This document shows positions 1 to 11,700 of a stretch of 64,000 nucleotides of DNA, one piece after another. Below the pieces are notes generated by a model that searched no databases, had not been told where the DNA came from, and was given only the letters and a program-made list of their open reading frames with translations. The translations under genes and the position numbers were made by a program. Origin of the DNA: Macrostomum hystrix (lineage: Eukaryota; Platyhelminthes; Macrostomidae); assembly GCA_950097015.1 (NCBI GenBank), contig CATNEN010000003.1, positions 14,948,001 through 15,012,000 of the forward strand, read 5' to 3'. Position 1 is the first letter of the stretch. Each line of letters opens with the position of its first letter.

Positions 1-749
1 AGTCCACCAGCTAGACGGAAGCCCCAGGCCATCTCTCTTGACTCCCTGCGCAGGCAGAGCCTAGTCCACGCGACGCAGTTTCCAGGAATCATGCTTAAAA
101 GATTCTTTCTTCCGCTTGAATAAAGTCCAATACTAATACTTTGTTCACTTACGAAGACTTTTTATATTTCGCTTTAGGTGCTTTTCGACTATATTTACCG
201 CCAACGCTTGGCCGAAAATGCTTTCTTCATCCAACCATCGAGCCCCCATTTCTGTTTCTCCCTTACCCTTGGTAGATGTGGCCTTACATCTGGGAGGGGG
301 CGCCCTTTACTAACCCATGGGTCTGAGGCTGCAGATGCTTGGTTAGCAATCAGTTCGTTCCCTTTTCTGCCACCACCCTCTCTCTCTCTTTCTACCAATC
401 CTCTACACGCCGATCTGCAGTCACTGAATGCCTTCAAGAAAAAATACACACAACAAGGAATAGTCGGTTCAGCTGATGACTTTCCCAATCCTCGCCATCT
501 GCTGTTTTGTATTGCCAATAGGTGGAATAAAGTGGCCGCCGGCCGATGATTTTTCCCAATTGCGTATAAGGATAACTCTTTAATTAGATATGCTCAACAC
601 TAGCCCACTTACCTTGTGTCGCTTAGTTACCATTGTCAACACCCTGTCTCGCCAAACTAAAATATATTCGAGAAATCGAAACATTTAATAATATTTCATG
701 CGTTTCTTCTTTATGGCGTCATGCTGTGCCTGGGATTTGTAGTGATTTC
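1..749. other. Non-coding left edge, possibly transposon-derived
   Basis: No convincing gene. The first 140 bases are moderately GC-rich and contain an AATAAA-type signal near 118, which could be the end of a retroelement or of a transcript from outside the window. An open frame at 178-549 lacks an ATG start and recognisable domains, so I do not call it. Confidence 0.3.
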
Positions 750-1205
750 CCTCTCTCCCTCTCTCCCTTTCTTCCACTCCCTCTGTCCCTTTCTTCCACT
801 CCCTCTGTCCCTTTCTTCCACTCCCTCTCTCCCTTTCTTCCACTCCCTCTGTCCCTTTCTTCCACTCCCTCTCTCCTTTTCTTCCACTCCCTCTCTCCCT
901 TTCTTCCACTCCCTCTCTCCCTTTCTTCCACTCCCTCTCTGCAACTCTTCCACTCCCTTTCTCCCTCTCTCCCTCTCTACCTTTCTTCCACTCCCTCTCT
1001 GCATCTCTTCCACTCCCTCTCTGCATCTCTTCCACTCCCTCTCTGTCTTTCTTCCACTCCCTTTCTCCCTATCTCCCTCTCTAGCTCCCTCTCTCCCTTT
1101 CTTCCACTCTCTCTCTCCCTTTCTTCCACTCCCTCTCTCCCTCTCTCCCTCCTCTCTCCCTCTCTCCCTCTCTACCTTTCTCTCACTCTCTCCCTCTCCT
1201 AATCT
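750..1205. repeat. Pyrimidine-rich minisatellite, ~22-bp unit
   Basis: Tandem copies of a unit close to CCCTTTCTTCCACTCCCTCT plus two bases, with degenerate CTCTCC runs at the right end. One strand is almost pure C+T. The long open frames on both strands are a by-product of the repeat. Confidence 0.9.
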
Positions 1206-1884
1206 CAGTATTTCCCCTACTTCTTTCTGTTACGAGTAGATGCATTTAATTTCGCTTCGAAGCACAAAAATGCAGATTTGCACAAACACAAGGTCATATC
1301 GGACCTATAAGTTTTCTCGATTGTCCAAAAGCAAATACTCGCATTTGTCATTTTCTTTCTGACCCAACAGAAATATCTTTCAACTGACGATTTTCAGTCA
1401 TTTACAGCACTTATCACAAACTTGTACTATAAAACAGGGATTTCAACACTTTAAAACTCCCACACAACACTTGCAGTTTGTGCATCACAATAGCGGACAT
1501 GAACCTCTGACCTCAATAATCCCGACCCCATACCGTTGCAAAGCTAGCGCGAATGTCGCCAACATTTGGCCGGGGTAAAAATTGGCTTTTAACCAGCAAC
1601 ATCTGTTGGCACGCGGAAAATTCTCTGCCACCAAAGTTTTGAAGCCTTGACTCGTTGTACCCCATGAAATTGATGCCGAATAAAACCCTGCCTTGAGGTG
1701 CGAACAATTAGTTACAGCTGCAGCTGTACGCTCCTATTATGCTGTGACCTCCTATAGTACATGTGCAGTCAGGATTTGTTCTTCTAGAAGCTGTGTAGCA
1801 ATAGAGATTGGCCAATGAACAGCACTTCTGATAATGTCAAAGATTTTTCTATTTCGGGAAATCAGTTTGGCACTCATGGTGTGT
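1206..1884. other. Intergenic, no feature seen
   Basis: AT-rich to mixed sequence without a supported exon, RNA gene or array. Confidence 0.5.
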
Positions 1885-2735
1885 CCGGGGGTTGGTGGTA
1901 GATCGGTTAACGCGTTTGCCTCTCGCACCACGGTCCCTAAGTTCGATTCCACGGCGAGGCCACATTTATTTGGGGCGCAGCCGCGGAGAGAAGGCTTGGG
2001 GGCTTGTCATGCAATTTACGCCCTTGAGGACCAACCTCCAAGGCACAGTGAAATGTACACTGCCTGACAATGAGAAAGTCAGGGCAGACGTACACACCTG
2101 TGTGAGCGTGTGCCTGCGAACAGTATCTGTGTGCGTGTGTGCTCAGGTCAACAGGAAGAAGACCGTTGTGCTCTGTGTGCCGGGCGATATCAAGGCCGCA
2201 ATTTTCTGCCGAGGCGCTGACGGGCAGGTAACGGAGTTTCCGCGCTGTCAGCAGTTCGTCTACCTCGGCGGTCTGGTACCTGACGTCCGTGAAGATCTGC
2301 GGCGTCGCCGCCGGTACGCTTGGGCTGCCTTTCGTTCTGTGAGGGCGGTCCCGGAGTCCGAGGCCCTACCTGATCGCCAGAGAGCGGCGCTGTTCCAGGC
2401 GGTGGTCGAGACCGTCCTGTTGTACAACGCCGAGACCTGGACGTTGACGGATTCGATCGAACAGCAAGTCAACTCGGCGTTTCGTCGACTGCCTGCTGGC
2501 CGATGCTGGCGCCCCGGACACTGCCGGTGGTGCGGCCTTTGTTCGCGCCCAGGCTCTGAAGCGTGCACTGTGACGCTGCATGCATTTTTCCACCTGACAG
2601 CGTATTTTGTTGTTGTTGTGCTCAGGAGTCAGCGAAATGGGCAGAATTGCCTCCTCGCTGGCTGCGGGTCTAGTGTCACCAAATGATGTGCCATTGCCCG
2701 CAGCCCTCCTGCAATTTTTATTATTATTATTACAT
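1885..2735 (+). mobile_element. tRNA-derived SINE (family A), split by a LINE fragment
   Basis: The head (about 1888-1962) is tRNA-like: an A-box-like part ending GGTTAACGCG and a B-box-like AAGTTCGATTCC near 1937-1948. The body follows (GACAATGAGAAAGTCAGGGC near 2066, GAAATGGGCAGAATTGCC near 2634), then a TTA-repeat tail at about 2717-2732. Other copies lie at 9528-9858, 22569-22682, 26640-26830, 35968-36248 and 37137-37424. Comparison with the uninterrupted copy at 37137 shows that 2148-2616 is foreign sequence inserted into this SINE. Confidence 0.85.
2148..2616 (+). mobile_element. 5'-truncated LINE reverse-transcriptase fragment nested in a SINE
   Basis: One frame reads about 125 residues typical of the end of a non-LTR retrotransposon reverse transcriptase: VNRKKT, then FVYLGGLV, an Arg-rich DLRRRRRYAWAAF stretch and LLYNAETWTLT. 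In RTE/CR1-like elements these match the pattern N-x-x-KT ... F-x-YLGS ... LLYGxETW. The fragment ends in a TTG-repeat tail (2610-2619) and is flanked by the 10-bp direct repeat TGTGCTCAGG (2138-2147 and 2617-2626), as expected of target-primed insertion. Everything upstream of the last part of the RT domain is missing, so the copy is dead. Confidence 0.8.
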
Positions 2736-3651
2736 CGTATGTCCGAGGAGTTTTGGGATTAGGAGATTGATCTGAAATTTTCTCGTCTTACCATGGATTT
2801 GGGGACGACGTCACCATGGATTTTGGAAGGACTTTAACATTGATTTTCGGAGAACTGTCTAGGTGCCTAGATCAGTTCTAACTTTGATAAGTTCATTTGC
2901 AATAATTTTCTTTTCAACATATTCTTATACACAGTTTATAAGCTTGGCGCTGTTCTGTTACCCGCGTTTCCTGTGAAATTTTAGAGGACTCAAAGTTCGG
3001 GCTCTGTGCAGAGCCATATACTATTTAGCTTCTGCATGTAAAGTAAACAGAAGAAGCCTATTTTCAGTTCCAGGGGCGTGAAAGTGCTGATGTACTTCTT
3101 CTCCATCTGTTCAACTTAGGTCTAGCCTAATCGTAATTAGGGTGGCATTCAAGCTCGTACTAAACTTTCTATTGCTGATCGCAAGTGCAGTACAGATCGG
3201 TGTCTCCCTCGAAGAGTTTAAAAACTGGCTCACCTTGTCTTTGACTGGCAGCCTCTTTCGCCTGTCTAACCCGCCTGCCTCGAATGTACATCACGCACTG
3301 AGCGTACGAGTAGGTGGACAACTTGCCACCAGTGCTGCCACGCGGGGGTTGGGTGCTGGGTCGGTATTTCCATTAGCTGCGCTCTGGACAATAAGTGGCT
3401 GACGCGTAAGCAAGTACTCACAGACTAAATTACCTTGGATAGGCGGGGAAGCATAGATGAGCGTTGTGACCCCATTTCTATTGGCTGTGAGAACACGAGA
3501 CTGTTAAAGTAGGAACGATTGCCTTATTCTAGCAGGTAATAATATATTACTAAGTCTGACTTAAACTTTTCTAAAGCCGGTAAGATTTTTTTAGAAATAA
3601 CTGAACTCAAGGAGTATCAGTAGTGAGACTGGTGGTTGCTCAATCAGGCAG
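2736..3651. other. Intergenic; one signal-peptide-like open frame not supported
   Basis: A frame at 3142-3402 would encode a hydrophobic N-terminus (FKLVLNFLLLIASA). It starts at GTG rather than ATG, has no clear splice partner and no recognisable domain. Nothing else is visible. Confidence 0.3.
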
Positions 3652-4341
3652 ATGTTCTTCGAAAAGAAAGACGGCATCGTCTATAAGACGGTGACCGGCA
3701 ATGACTATAGCCAGGTGGCAGGACTACTATGCGAGAGCTTCTTCCCCGCGACGCCCCTGAGTTGGCCTCTAGGCGGCCTGCTGGTTCCTGCCGATATTGA
3801 GACCAGCTTTGCCCAGCTCAGTGGCATCATCTCTCACCGGGTCTCAATCCTGGCATTCGACGCTGAAACTAAAGAGATTGTGGGAGTGAGGCTTGCCGTG
3901 GTGTCGGATAAGGAGGCCGCTTGTCGCACTGCCGATCCGCTGTTGGACTGTCCAGAGCTAGCTGCTCGCTATCCCAAACACTCTAGGATTGCTCGTCTGC
4001 AGCGACACCTCGAGACTCATGCCGACTATCTAGCCAGGTACCGGGTTGGTCGCGCAATGATTGGCCGCCTGCTGGTTGTGAAGGCGTCGCACAGCAACCG
4101 TGGCGTTGGAGGACGCTTGATTGAAAGCAGCGTGCGATTAGCCAAGGCCCTACGCATTCCCCTAGTGATTGGCACCTCGCACAATATCTATTCTCATCGG
4201 ATTTATCGATCGCTCGGCTTCGATTGCGTCTATGCGATTCGATTCGGCGACTATGCAGACGAGTCAGACGGTACAAAGCCGTTTGTTGCGTTGGAGGACA
4301 CTCAGCACACAGAAGCGGCCGTGTTCGCCTGCCGACTATGA
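3652..4341 (+). CDS. GNAT-family N-acetyltransferase, AANAT-like, intronless
   Basis: A single 229-residue open frame from ATG to TGA. The acetyl-CoA binding motif A of the GNAT fold is visible: VVKASHSNRGVGG (residues 142-154), matching R/Q-x-x-G-x-G/A, followed by a helix (RLIESSVRLAKAL). The C-terminal motif SHRIYRSLGF (181-190) is the usual GNAT motif B. The N-terminal half (FxxSFFPATPLS) and overall length resemble the arylalkylamine (dopamine-type) N-acetyltransferase group of invertebrates. The likely reaction is transfer of acetyl from acetyl-CoA to an amine; the substrate cannot be read from sequence. An in-frame stop lies upstream with no earlier ATG, so 3652 is the start. It is unusual here in lacking introns, which may mean a retrocopy origin or simply a single-exon family. 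Confidence 0.8.
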   Translation: MFFEKKDGIVYKTVTGNDYSQVAGLLCESFFPATPLSWPLGGLLVPADIETSFAQLSGIISHRVSILAFDAETKEIVGVRLAVVSDKEAACRTADPLLDCPELAARYPKHSRIARLQRHLETHADYLARYRVGRAMIGRLLVVKASHSNRGVGGRLIESSVRLAKALRIPLVIGTSHNIYSHRIYRSLGFDCVYAIRFGDYADESDGTKPFVALEDTQHTEAAVFACRL

Positions 4342-5340
4342 CGATATTTCGTCGACCCGAAAATTTCACAGATTTTCGACTCTAAGCGAGCAAACTCATC
4401 ATATTATCATTTCTGAGTGCAATTATCAGAAGTCCGCACATTCTGCTCAATCGCGAATCAAGATAACTTGAGACCCAGTTTTCTGTTGATAATCATTAAT
4501 AATTTTCTATTCTACAAGCTATCATTAGTTTTTGTTTATAAGAAACAAAATCAAAGGTCATTTATGTCATTTCCGTTTGTCTATTCCTAATTATATCAGG
4601 CAATAGCAATGTGCTAAGATGCAACACTGACGCAGAGAACACAAGAAATTCAAATACGTTATTCGCGTCTGCTTTAAACATTGCATATAGCGGAAAATTT
4701 ATTACACAAATTTGCTCATTTTATACTTTAAGCTCTCTGCCCCTCTATACCTCTATTCTCTGCTGTGTCAAAATGAAAATTGGCCAAAATTAAATAGCCG
4801 AACTTGTTAATAGACCGGTGGAAAAAGGTCTTAGCTATATTGGTATAGTGCTATGTAACTTGCAGCCCTGCACACCTTTACGTCACAACTCTCGACGCCT
4901 TTTCAAGTATATTTCTCAACCATATAAGTAAACTTAATAAAAACGGGCAATGAAGATCATTCTCTTATAGGTGCAGCTAAATGCGACATAAAACACCCGA
5001 AGACTTTACACGCAAACGACATGCCGAACCGAGTTAGCTAATATCTTATATATTATATATAAAGTGATATAGGCATATTAAAAGCTTCATTATGTAAAGA
5101 TATCGGTTATTATTGTTGATTTGATATTTTTGAAATAATATGGGTTCGCCATACAGGTTTGTAAAGTGAAACGTTAATTTACCATTGTTACCATACAGGG
5201 TCTTCGACAAGAATCGACCAATATCTCAATGATGCTGACGTCGGGACGGCTTTGAAAGTTAGTTCATCGTATAAGGCGGATAGTTTATATATATGTTGTA
5301 GAATGTTGCTATACCAAAGTTGTAGTTGCCGCTACAACCG
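4342..5340. other. AT-rich intergenic DNA, no gene seen
   Basis: Low-complexity AT-rich sequence after the acetyltransferase gene. No array, RNA gene or supported exon. Confidence 0.5.
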
Positions 5341-5780
5341 CTAGTTGTCGGCGGTTCGCAGGCTTGGTAGCCGGGGTTCGGGTACAGACTGCCCAAAGCT
5401 TGCCCGGGATGAGGGATGGGAAGCGGCGACCCTCGATACGTTCAGACACTCCGAGCGGAAACGGAATGGGCTTGGAGCGTATAGACACTCGCTAAGCCCG
5501 ACACAGAAGGATGCGCGAGTGATTTGACTGCGAGCAGGTAGCCACTCGACAGCCCAGAGAGAGATGGATGACGGTCTGGAGGCGTACCGACACTTCGCAG
5601 ACTCGAGAGAAGACTCTGGATGAGAAAGATGATGATGATGAGCTTGGGAAGTAGCAGATGTCGGGCAGATGAACAAGTTTGGAGCACGGACAAATAAATA
5701 ACTCGTTAAAGCTTTTCTTACCGGGAGGGATCGAACGCTGCTCTCATATCAATCGAAGTGTTTCAGGCTGCGTAATTTAT
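5341..5780. other. GC-richer degenerate dispersed element (unclassified)
   Basis: An island of higher GC with a partial internal duplication: GAGCGTATAGACACTCG near 5476 and GAGGCGTACCGACACTTCGC near 5579. A minus-strand B-box-like GCGTTCGATCCC lies near 5730-5741. It looks like decayed transposon sequence; I cannot assign a family. Confidence 0.35.
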
Positions 5781-5841
5781 TCTATAACAATCGTTCGCGC
5801 CTAACCTCCTATTTAAGTTATTGCTCTAACTCAAGACAGCG

Positions 5842-6231
5842 TTCTCAAGGTAGTACTCGGGCGGAGCGGCGCGGGCGAGCTGGCCACGGGCAGCGCGCGC
5901 GAATAAATAACAGCGTGGGGTGGGGCGAGAGCATAGAGCTGGACGAGGCAGAGCGGAGCCACGCAGGGCCGGGGGTGGGGGCAAAACTCACAGGGTCGAG
6001 AGCCGAGAGAGAGAGAGAGAGCAAAGGAGGAAGGCTAGCCAATCAGAAGTCTCCTTGGCGAGAGACCTGATTGGGCTAGCCCCCAAAGCGAAGACGGCGC
6101 AGGGGGCAGCCAATGGGCGAGTAAAAAACAACGAAAAGGAGGGTGGGCTAAGACGGGGCCGGGTAGAACTGGATTGAGCAGGTGACTGGGGTGGAAGGGT
6201 TAGAGAACGCAGGGGTCGGGGCAAAGGCATT
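5842..6231 (-). repeat. GC-rich block with CCAAT-box motifs (dispersed family)
   Basis: On the minus strand this is C+T-rich with GATTGGCT or CCATTGGCTG motifs (plus-strand AGCCAATCAG near 6038, CTGATTGGGC near 6067, AGCCAATGGG near 6107). It also carries CCCTGCGTGGCT, shared with the block at 50820-51260. Similar blocks lie at 22690-23000, 48040-48300, 50820-51260 and 55080-55420. They may be solo LTRs or promoter-carrying elements. Confidence 0.4.
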
Positions 6232-7799
6232 GTGAGACGCAGCTCACAACATATACATATGTTGGACTTTTACGAAAATCGGTCAGTTTGTTTTGTTGGG
6301 AGCTATCGTGAAATAGGCTGTGGGTATTTGAAATACCATCCATCATGGTCATTTCCCAAGGGGGCAAATACGAGCGTAGCGTCGCCTTTCCACTGTTAAC
6401 TGTCATTGAAGCATTGAAACACATTCAACATAAGCATTGAAACATTTTAAAGCATCGAAACATGCATATGACTACACAGAGTTTCCTAACAATCTCTATG
6501 TAATTGTTTACTCTCTTATAATCTATAGATTGCATAACGTACATTAGACGTTTGATTCACTACTCACATGAGTTTATAAAATTCGGGTCACATGGGTCAT
6601 TTATCTGATATAATACGTGGCCAACATTAATTGCGCATGCGATAGATAAGAAAAATTTATTTTTAGTTTGTACAGTTCAACAGGTTTGACCTCGCGCGAG
6701 AGCAACTCGGTTACCAAGTTACTGAAACTGGGGTCAATCTAGGTTGAGTCGAGAGTCATAAGAAAGTATGTGTGCGTCATGCAGTAAAGTTTTAAATGTG
6801 TTAGTTACCATGCACAGCCATGCATGTACTTGCTCCTGTTCAAACCCCATTTCTTTCAGGCAAAATATGAACATACCGAACACTCTGTTGACTTTACATT
6901 GACAGCTGAACACAACGTAATTGACAAGGATCGTGTGTTAAAGAATTGAAGCAATCCTGCAACCAATGTTCGTGTATCAGAAGCATTACTTGTAAAATTG
7001 GAGTGTGTTGTAGTTAACGGAGCAAACCAATGGGTTAAATGCACATTACTTGTTAGCAAAACAAAATGTCTAAATGGGATTTTTTTTGGCTTTAGTCCCC
7101 AGTGACAGGCGCGACAGCTGGCACAGCGCGTTTCATAGTTTTTCATAGTGTAGATTTAATAGAATTGATGGTAAAAAAGTAGTTCCCACGTGGCTGCGAA
7201 GCATAAAAACAATTAACCGTTAAGTAGTTCATGCATTCCGTAAAAATAATCTCCTAAAAATAAAGAAATCAATATTCTGTATTTTAAGGAGAGAAAAAAA
7301 TTTAGGTAAACACTTTTTCGATACTCTACTGACTATCAGCAGAATGTGAAGAATAAAGCCGCTATTTTTAGTTTTTCTTAATACGTCATTTTTCGAAGCC
7401 TAAAACCTTTATATGATCAGAATTAATTTGAAATGTCGCTTGCCTGCTTTAGTGCTCGCAAAAATTGACTTACGTACATTTATTTTAATTACGTGAATTT
7501 ACATTAGTAACTTACTAACATTCAAATCGATAAATTAGTATCATTCTAAGACTTTAAGTCAATTTATATGCTCATCGAGTTGTAGCACGACTTTTAACAA
7601 GACCAGAAATATTTTTTTGAGCAGAAGCCCTACAAGCTGGCGAATGTTGTATCGATGAATCCGCAGTAAGTATGTCCGAAATTACTGCTGCCTGTAGTGA
7701 CTGCGACTGCAGTTTTAACATTCGTGTCCCTCCATGACCATGTTTATGCTGCTAGCTTATTTTTCTTTATAGCCCTGAAATTCTCAACGAAAATTTAAC
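6232..7799. other. AT-rich intergenic DNA, no gene seen
   Basis: No supported exon or array between the GC-rich block and the tRNA gene. Confidence 0.5.
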
Positions 7800-7871
7800 T
7801 CCTCGATAGTATAGTGGTCAGTATCTCCGCCTGTCACGTGGAAGGCCCGGGTTCGATTCCCGGTCGGGGAG
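7800..7871 (+). tRNA. tRNA-Asp (anticodon GUC)
   Basis: A 72-base sequence that folds as a full cloverleaf. The acceptor stem TCCTCGA pairs with TCGGGGA, and the discriminator is G. The anticodon stem TCCGC/GTGGA encloses the loop CTGTCAC, with GTC at 7833-7835. The B box GGTTCGATTCC is intact and no intron is present. It closely resembles animal cytosolic tRNA-Asp, and the flanks are unlike those of the SINE heads in this window, so I read it as a true tRNA gene. Confidence 0.95.
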
Positions 7872-7873
7872 AA

Positions 7874-7879
7874 TTTTTT
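7874..7879 (+). terminator. RNA polymerase III T-run terminator of tRNA-Asp
   Basis: Six T residues begin two bases after the tRNA 3' end, the normal Pol III stop signal. Confidence 0.8.
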
Positions 7880-8702
7880 GTGTGACTAATTAACTTTTTA
7901 CTTTATTTAAGCAGCGCAAATTTTCTTAAGTAAGGTTATCGATATCTACCAGAAGTCTGTAAAATTTTGAATGATTAGAAGAACGTAAAAATTCTACTAC
8001 AACCTATAATTGCAAGTGGCTAAACTGTATTGCCCGATATGTGAAGAAAATGTTGATTCTCAGTTAATCCTAAGAAACCTTTTTGGCTTTACCTGAACAG
8101 TTTTAAATGACTGTTCAAAATAATTATTACAAATTACCACTAACACCGAACTAAGAAATTTTATCAACGAAATACATTCGATAAAAGTACCTTTCTACAA
8201 AGTCTTCTATTTTCTTACAGCAATGTTTTCTTGCGAAGACGCAAAACTCTACTAATCAGTAGCAGTAGAAGTAAATTTACGATGCGATACGAGAGGCCAA
8301 TCTAAAGCGGCTGCAGAGAGTGCAGACAGATAATTTTGAGAGACAGGGCTAGGCGTCAGATGAGATTGGGTAGATGCGAGCATGGGCTAAAAGTGCCGCG
8401 CTTTCCTAATCCCCTTCCTAACTTCCTTTCTTTCTCTCGCCGCCTCCCCCAGCGCTTCCCATCCCGGCCTGCACGCAACGTAGTGTAGCATAGATGCCTC
8501 CCCCTGCAATCGTCGTGACTTCTTTCACCCGATCCTATATCCCAGACCCAGCCCAATAGCTAAAGGCATTCGGGTCTGGCCTCCCCCCCGTCTAGCCGGC
8601 TATAGAATGCAAGCGTTATATCCGAGCCCCAGGTTTTTTTAACCGTCTATCGATACAAAAGTGTCAAAATATAATGAAACTGTACAACATTACCTAGCAA
8701 TC

Positions 8703-11700
8703 ATGTATACAAAGGCTGCCTTAGAATTTCCAACAATGTTCTTCATTCTGCTTCTAGCAGCATGTCCTAGTGTCGTGAGGTCGGTAGACGTGGTAAATGG
8801 CGTCGTTAAAAGCAAGTCTTGCAATTATCACAGGGCTCAGCAGCACTTTAGTCTGGAGACCGCGGGCCTAGATGGCTGTCATCGGCTAGACAGTCTGACA
8901 AAGATCTTCGGTGAGTCTAGCGAGGCCGGCCTCACTAACCGGTACACGGCAACACGGTTTGCAACGGCCAATTTGGTGTTCGTTGGTCGCGCTGTTGAAT
9001 ACGAAAGCGAGGACTCGGCTAAAGTTGAACTGGAATGCTACCTGAAAGGTCGATTGGCCCTGCAGACTCCGTTAGTTACAATGAAAGGTCTGCGACAATC
9101 ATTGTCAGTTTCAGTTTGTCGCGATAGTCGCCTTGAAATTGGTCAGAGAGCTGTCTATTTTGCCACCGCATCACCGAATGCCATCGGTGGCATCGACATT
9201 TGGCTAAATGAGAACGGCTTCGAAGCCAATGTGAACCGTACGTTAGCCTGGCTGAGCTGCTCTGAGAATAGAGACTACTCAACTCTGACAGGCGCCGGTG
9301 ACAATGCGTGCAGTTGGAAGGCATCACCGACGACAGAGAGCAGGTCGGCCATCTGTTCCTCGGTCAGCGTGCCCACCGCAATGCAGCTCCTGACTCAGCT
9401 GGCTAACAACAGCGACGACCTTCGACCGGAGTGCCGCGGCGTCGCTTTGCACAGGCCGGCTTTCGATCCAGCGGTGGCAGCTGCGACAGCTGCCGGTGAG
9501 TGACGGGTCAATGGTGTTTTATGCATTTGACAATGAGAAATCCAGGTCAGATGTACACACCTTTGTAACCATGAGTGTGTGTGTGCTCAGAGGTCAGTGG
9601 AATGAACAGAATTACTCCCTAGACGCGAACATAAAACGCACACAGGCACACGCTCACGCAGGACACAGGTGTTTACATCTGCCCTGACTTACTCATCGTC
9701 CAGGCAGAGTACACTCTCACTGTGCCTTGGAGATTGACCCTCAAGGGCGTAAATTCCCACGTCTTCTCTCCAATTAATATGGCCTCGCTACGGAATCGAG
9801 CTTAGGGACCTTGGTGCGAGAGGCGAACGCGGTAGACGCTCTGCCACTCACTCCCGACCTAAAAATGTATGAAAGAGAAGATTAAGGCAAGAAGACGTGA
9901 AAATTGTATTCTCAAATTTCCAAACCGATCTATTCTGAGGCATATTTTGTGTTGTTCTCGTCTCTTTGCAAATTTTCGATATCAATGGTATTCGATGATC
10001 CATGGACTTTTTAATAAATAGTCATGGGTGAATCATTTTCAAAAATTATGCGCCGATTGCCCGCCTCCGCCACGATCCAGGACTGACCTCTTATCGTCTA
10101 TTCCATCTTCTTCCGTGCATAGTGAAAAAATGCTTTGTGTCAGCCTCGGTCTGAAGACCAATGCGTGTATTGAGGCTATAGAAATAGGACATCCTGTGTG
10201 ACATTGCATGACCTGTCACACTACCAGCCAGGTCAGTTTATTCCTTTAGAAAAGCTTTTATTCCTAAAGATTACTTTTATAAATATGATAAATATAACTT
10301 GAATCACTACGTGTAACTTATTATAGTTATACGTTACACCTACGCTAATTATTATAATTAATTTATAATAATTCACTGATTATCACTTCGCCGATTCCCC
10401 CTTTGCGGATTCCCACTTCGCCGATTCTCACTTGGCCGATTCTCACTTGGCCGATTCCCACTTCGCCGATTCTCACTTGGCCGATTCCCACTTGGCCGAT
10501 TCCCACTTGGCCGATTCCCACTTGGCCGATTCCCACTTGGCCAATTCCCACTTGGCCGATTCCCACTTCGCCTATTCTCATTTGGCCGATTCCCACTTGG
10601 CCGATTCCCACTTGGCCGATTCCCACTTCGCGGATTCTCACTTGGCCGATTCCCACTTGGCCGATTCTTACTTGGCCGATTCCCACTTGGCCGATTCCCA
10701 CTTGGCCAATTCCCACTTGGCCGATTCCCACTTGGCCGATTCTCACTTGGCCAATTCCCACTTGGCCGATTCCCACTTCACCGATTCCCACTTGGCCGAT
10801 TCCCACTTCGCCTATTCTCATTTGGCCGATTCCTATTTGGCCGATTCTCACTTGGCAGATTCTCACTTGTCCGATTCCCACTTGGCCGATTCCCACTTGG
10901 CCGATTCTCACTTGGCCAATTCCCACTTGGCCGATTCCCACTTCACCGATTCCCACTTGGCCGATTCCCACTTCGCCTATTCTCATTTGGCCGATTCCTA
11001 TTTGGCCGATTCTCACTTGGCAGATTCTCACTTGTCCGATTCCCACTTGGCCGATTCCAACTTCGCCGATTCTCACTTCACCGATTCCCACTTGGCCGAT
11101 TCTCACTTGGCCGATTCTCGCTTCGCCCATTCTCACTTGGCCGAATCTTAGATTCGTATTGAACACAAAAAACAGAACCTTCAAATACAGAATCTTTCGG
11201 ACTGGTTAGCAATCTGCTATTTTCGATTTGCATGCAAATATCCCCATAGGATATGTCTAACATATTAAATCGAACAAATTGTTTGCAAATGCACATATAT
11301 CCAATCAATAAAGGAAAAATAAGAATACTTAATGGATAAATTCTATTGACATCTTCGCCAAAATCTTCTTACTGTCTCCTCTTGTCTCTGGAGTGTCGGT
11401 AAAATTCAATTTGAATAGAAATCAAATCATGAACTTTATATTATCCCCATATTAGGGGAAATATCTGCTGCATAATGTCGCCAACCTCTTCACATCAAGA
11501 GCCGCTTAACTGCACACTCGATTGACCTCGCTAAGAATGCGAATGAAAAAAAATTTATGCTAATTTTTCGTTTTATGGAAACACATATATTACACTGCTT
11601 TGCATTTCTGTGTGCTTCTACAAAAATTTCACACCTTAAATCCTATATTAGTAGACATTTTTTGTCAGGTGTACAAAAATAAGGTTTTTTGAGTTACATC

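Noticed and set aside
3142-3402. Small secreted protein or first exon
   Set aside because: No ATG start, no clear donor, no recognisable domain; kept only as a note.
10363-11209. Pentapeptide-like repeat protein (ADSHL repeats) or GIGQV-repeat silk-like protein
   Set aside because: The 15-bp unit keeps several frames open on both strands. The ADSHL order does not fit the A(D/N)LXX pentapeptide rule, the frames lack proper starts, and the array sits in an intron.
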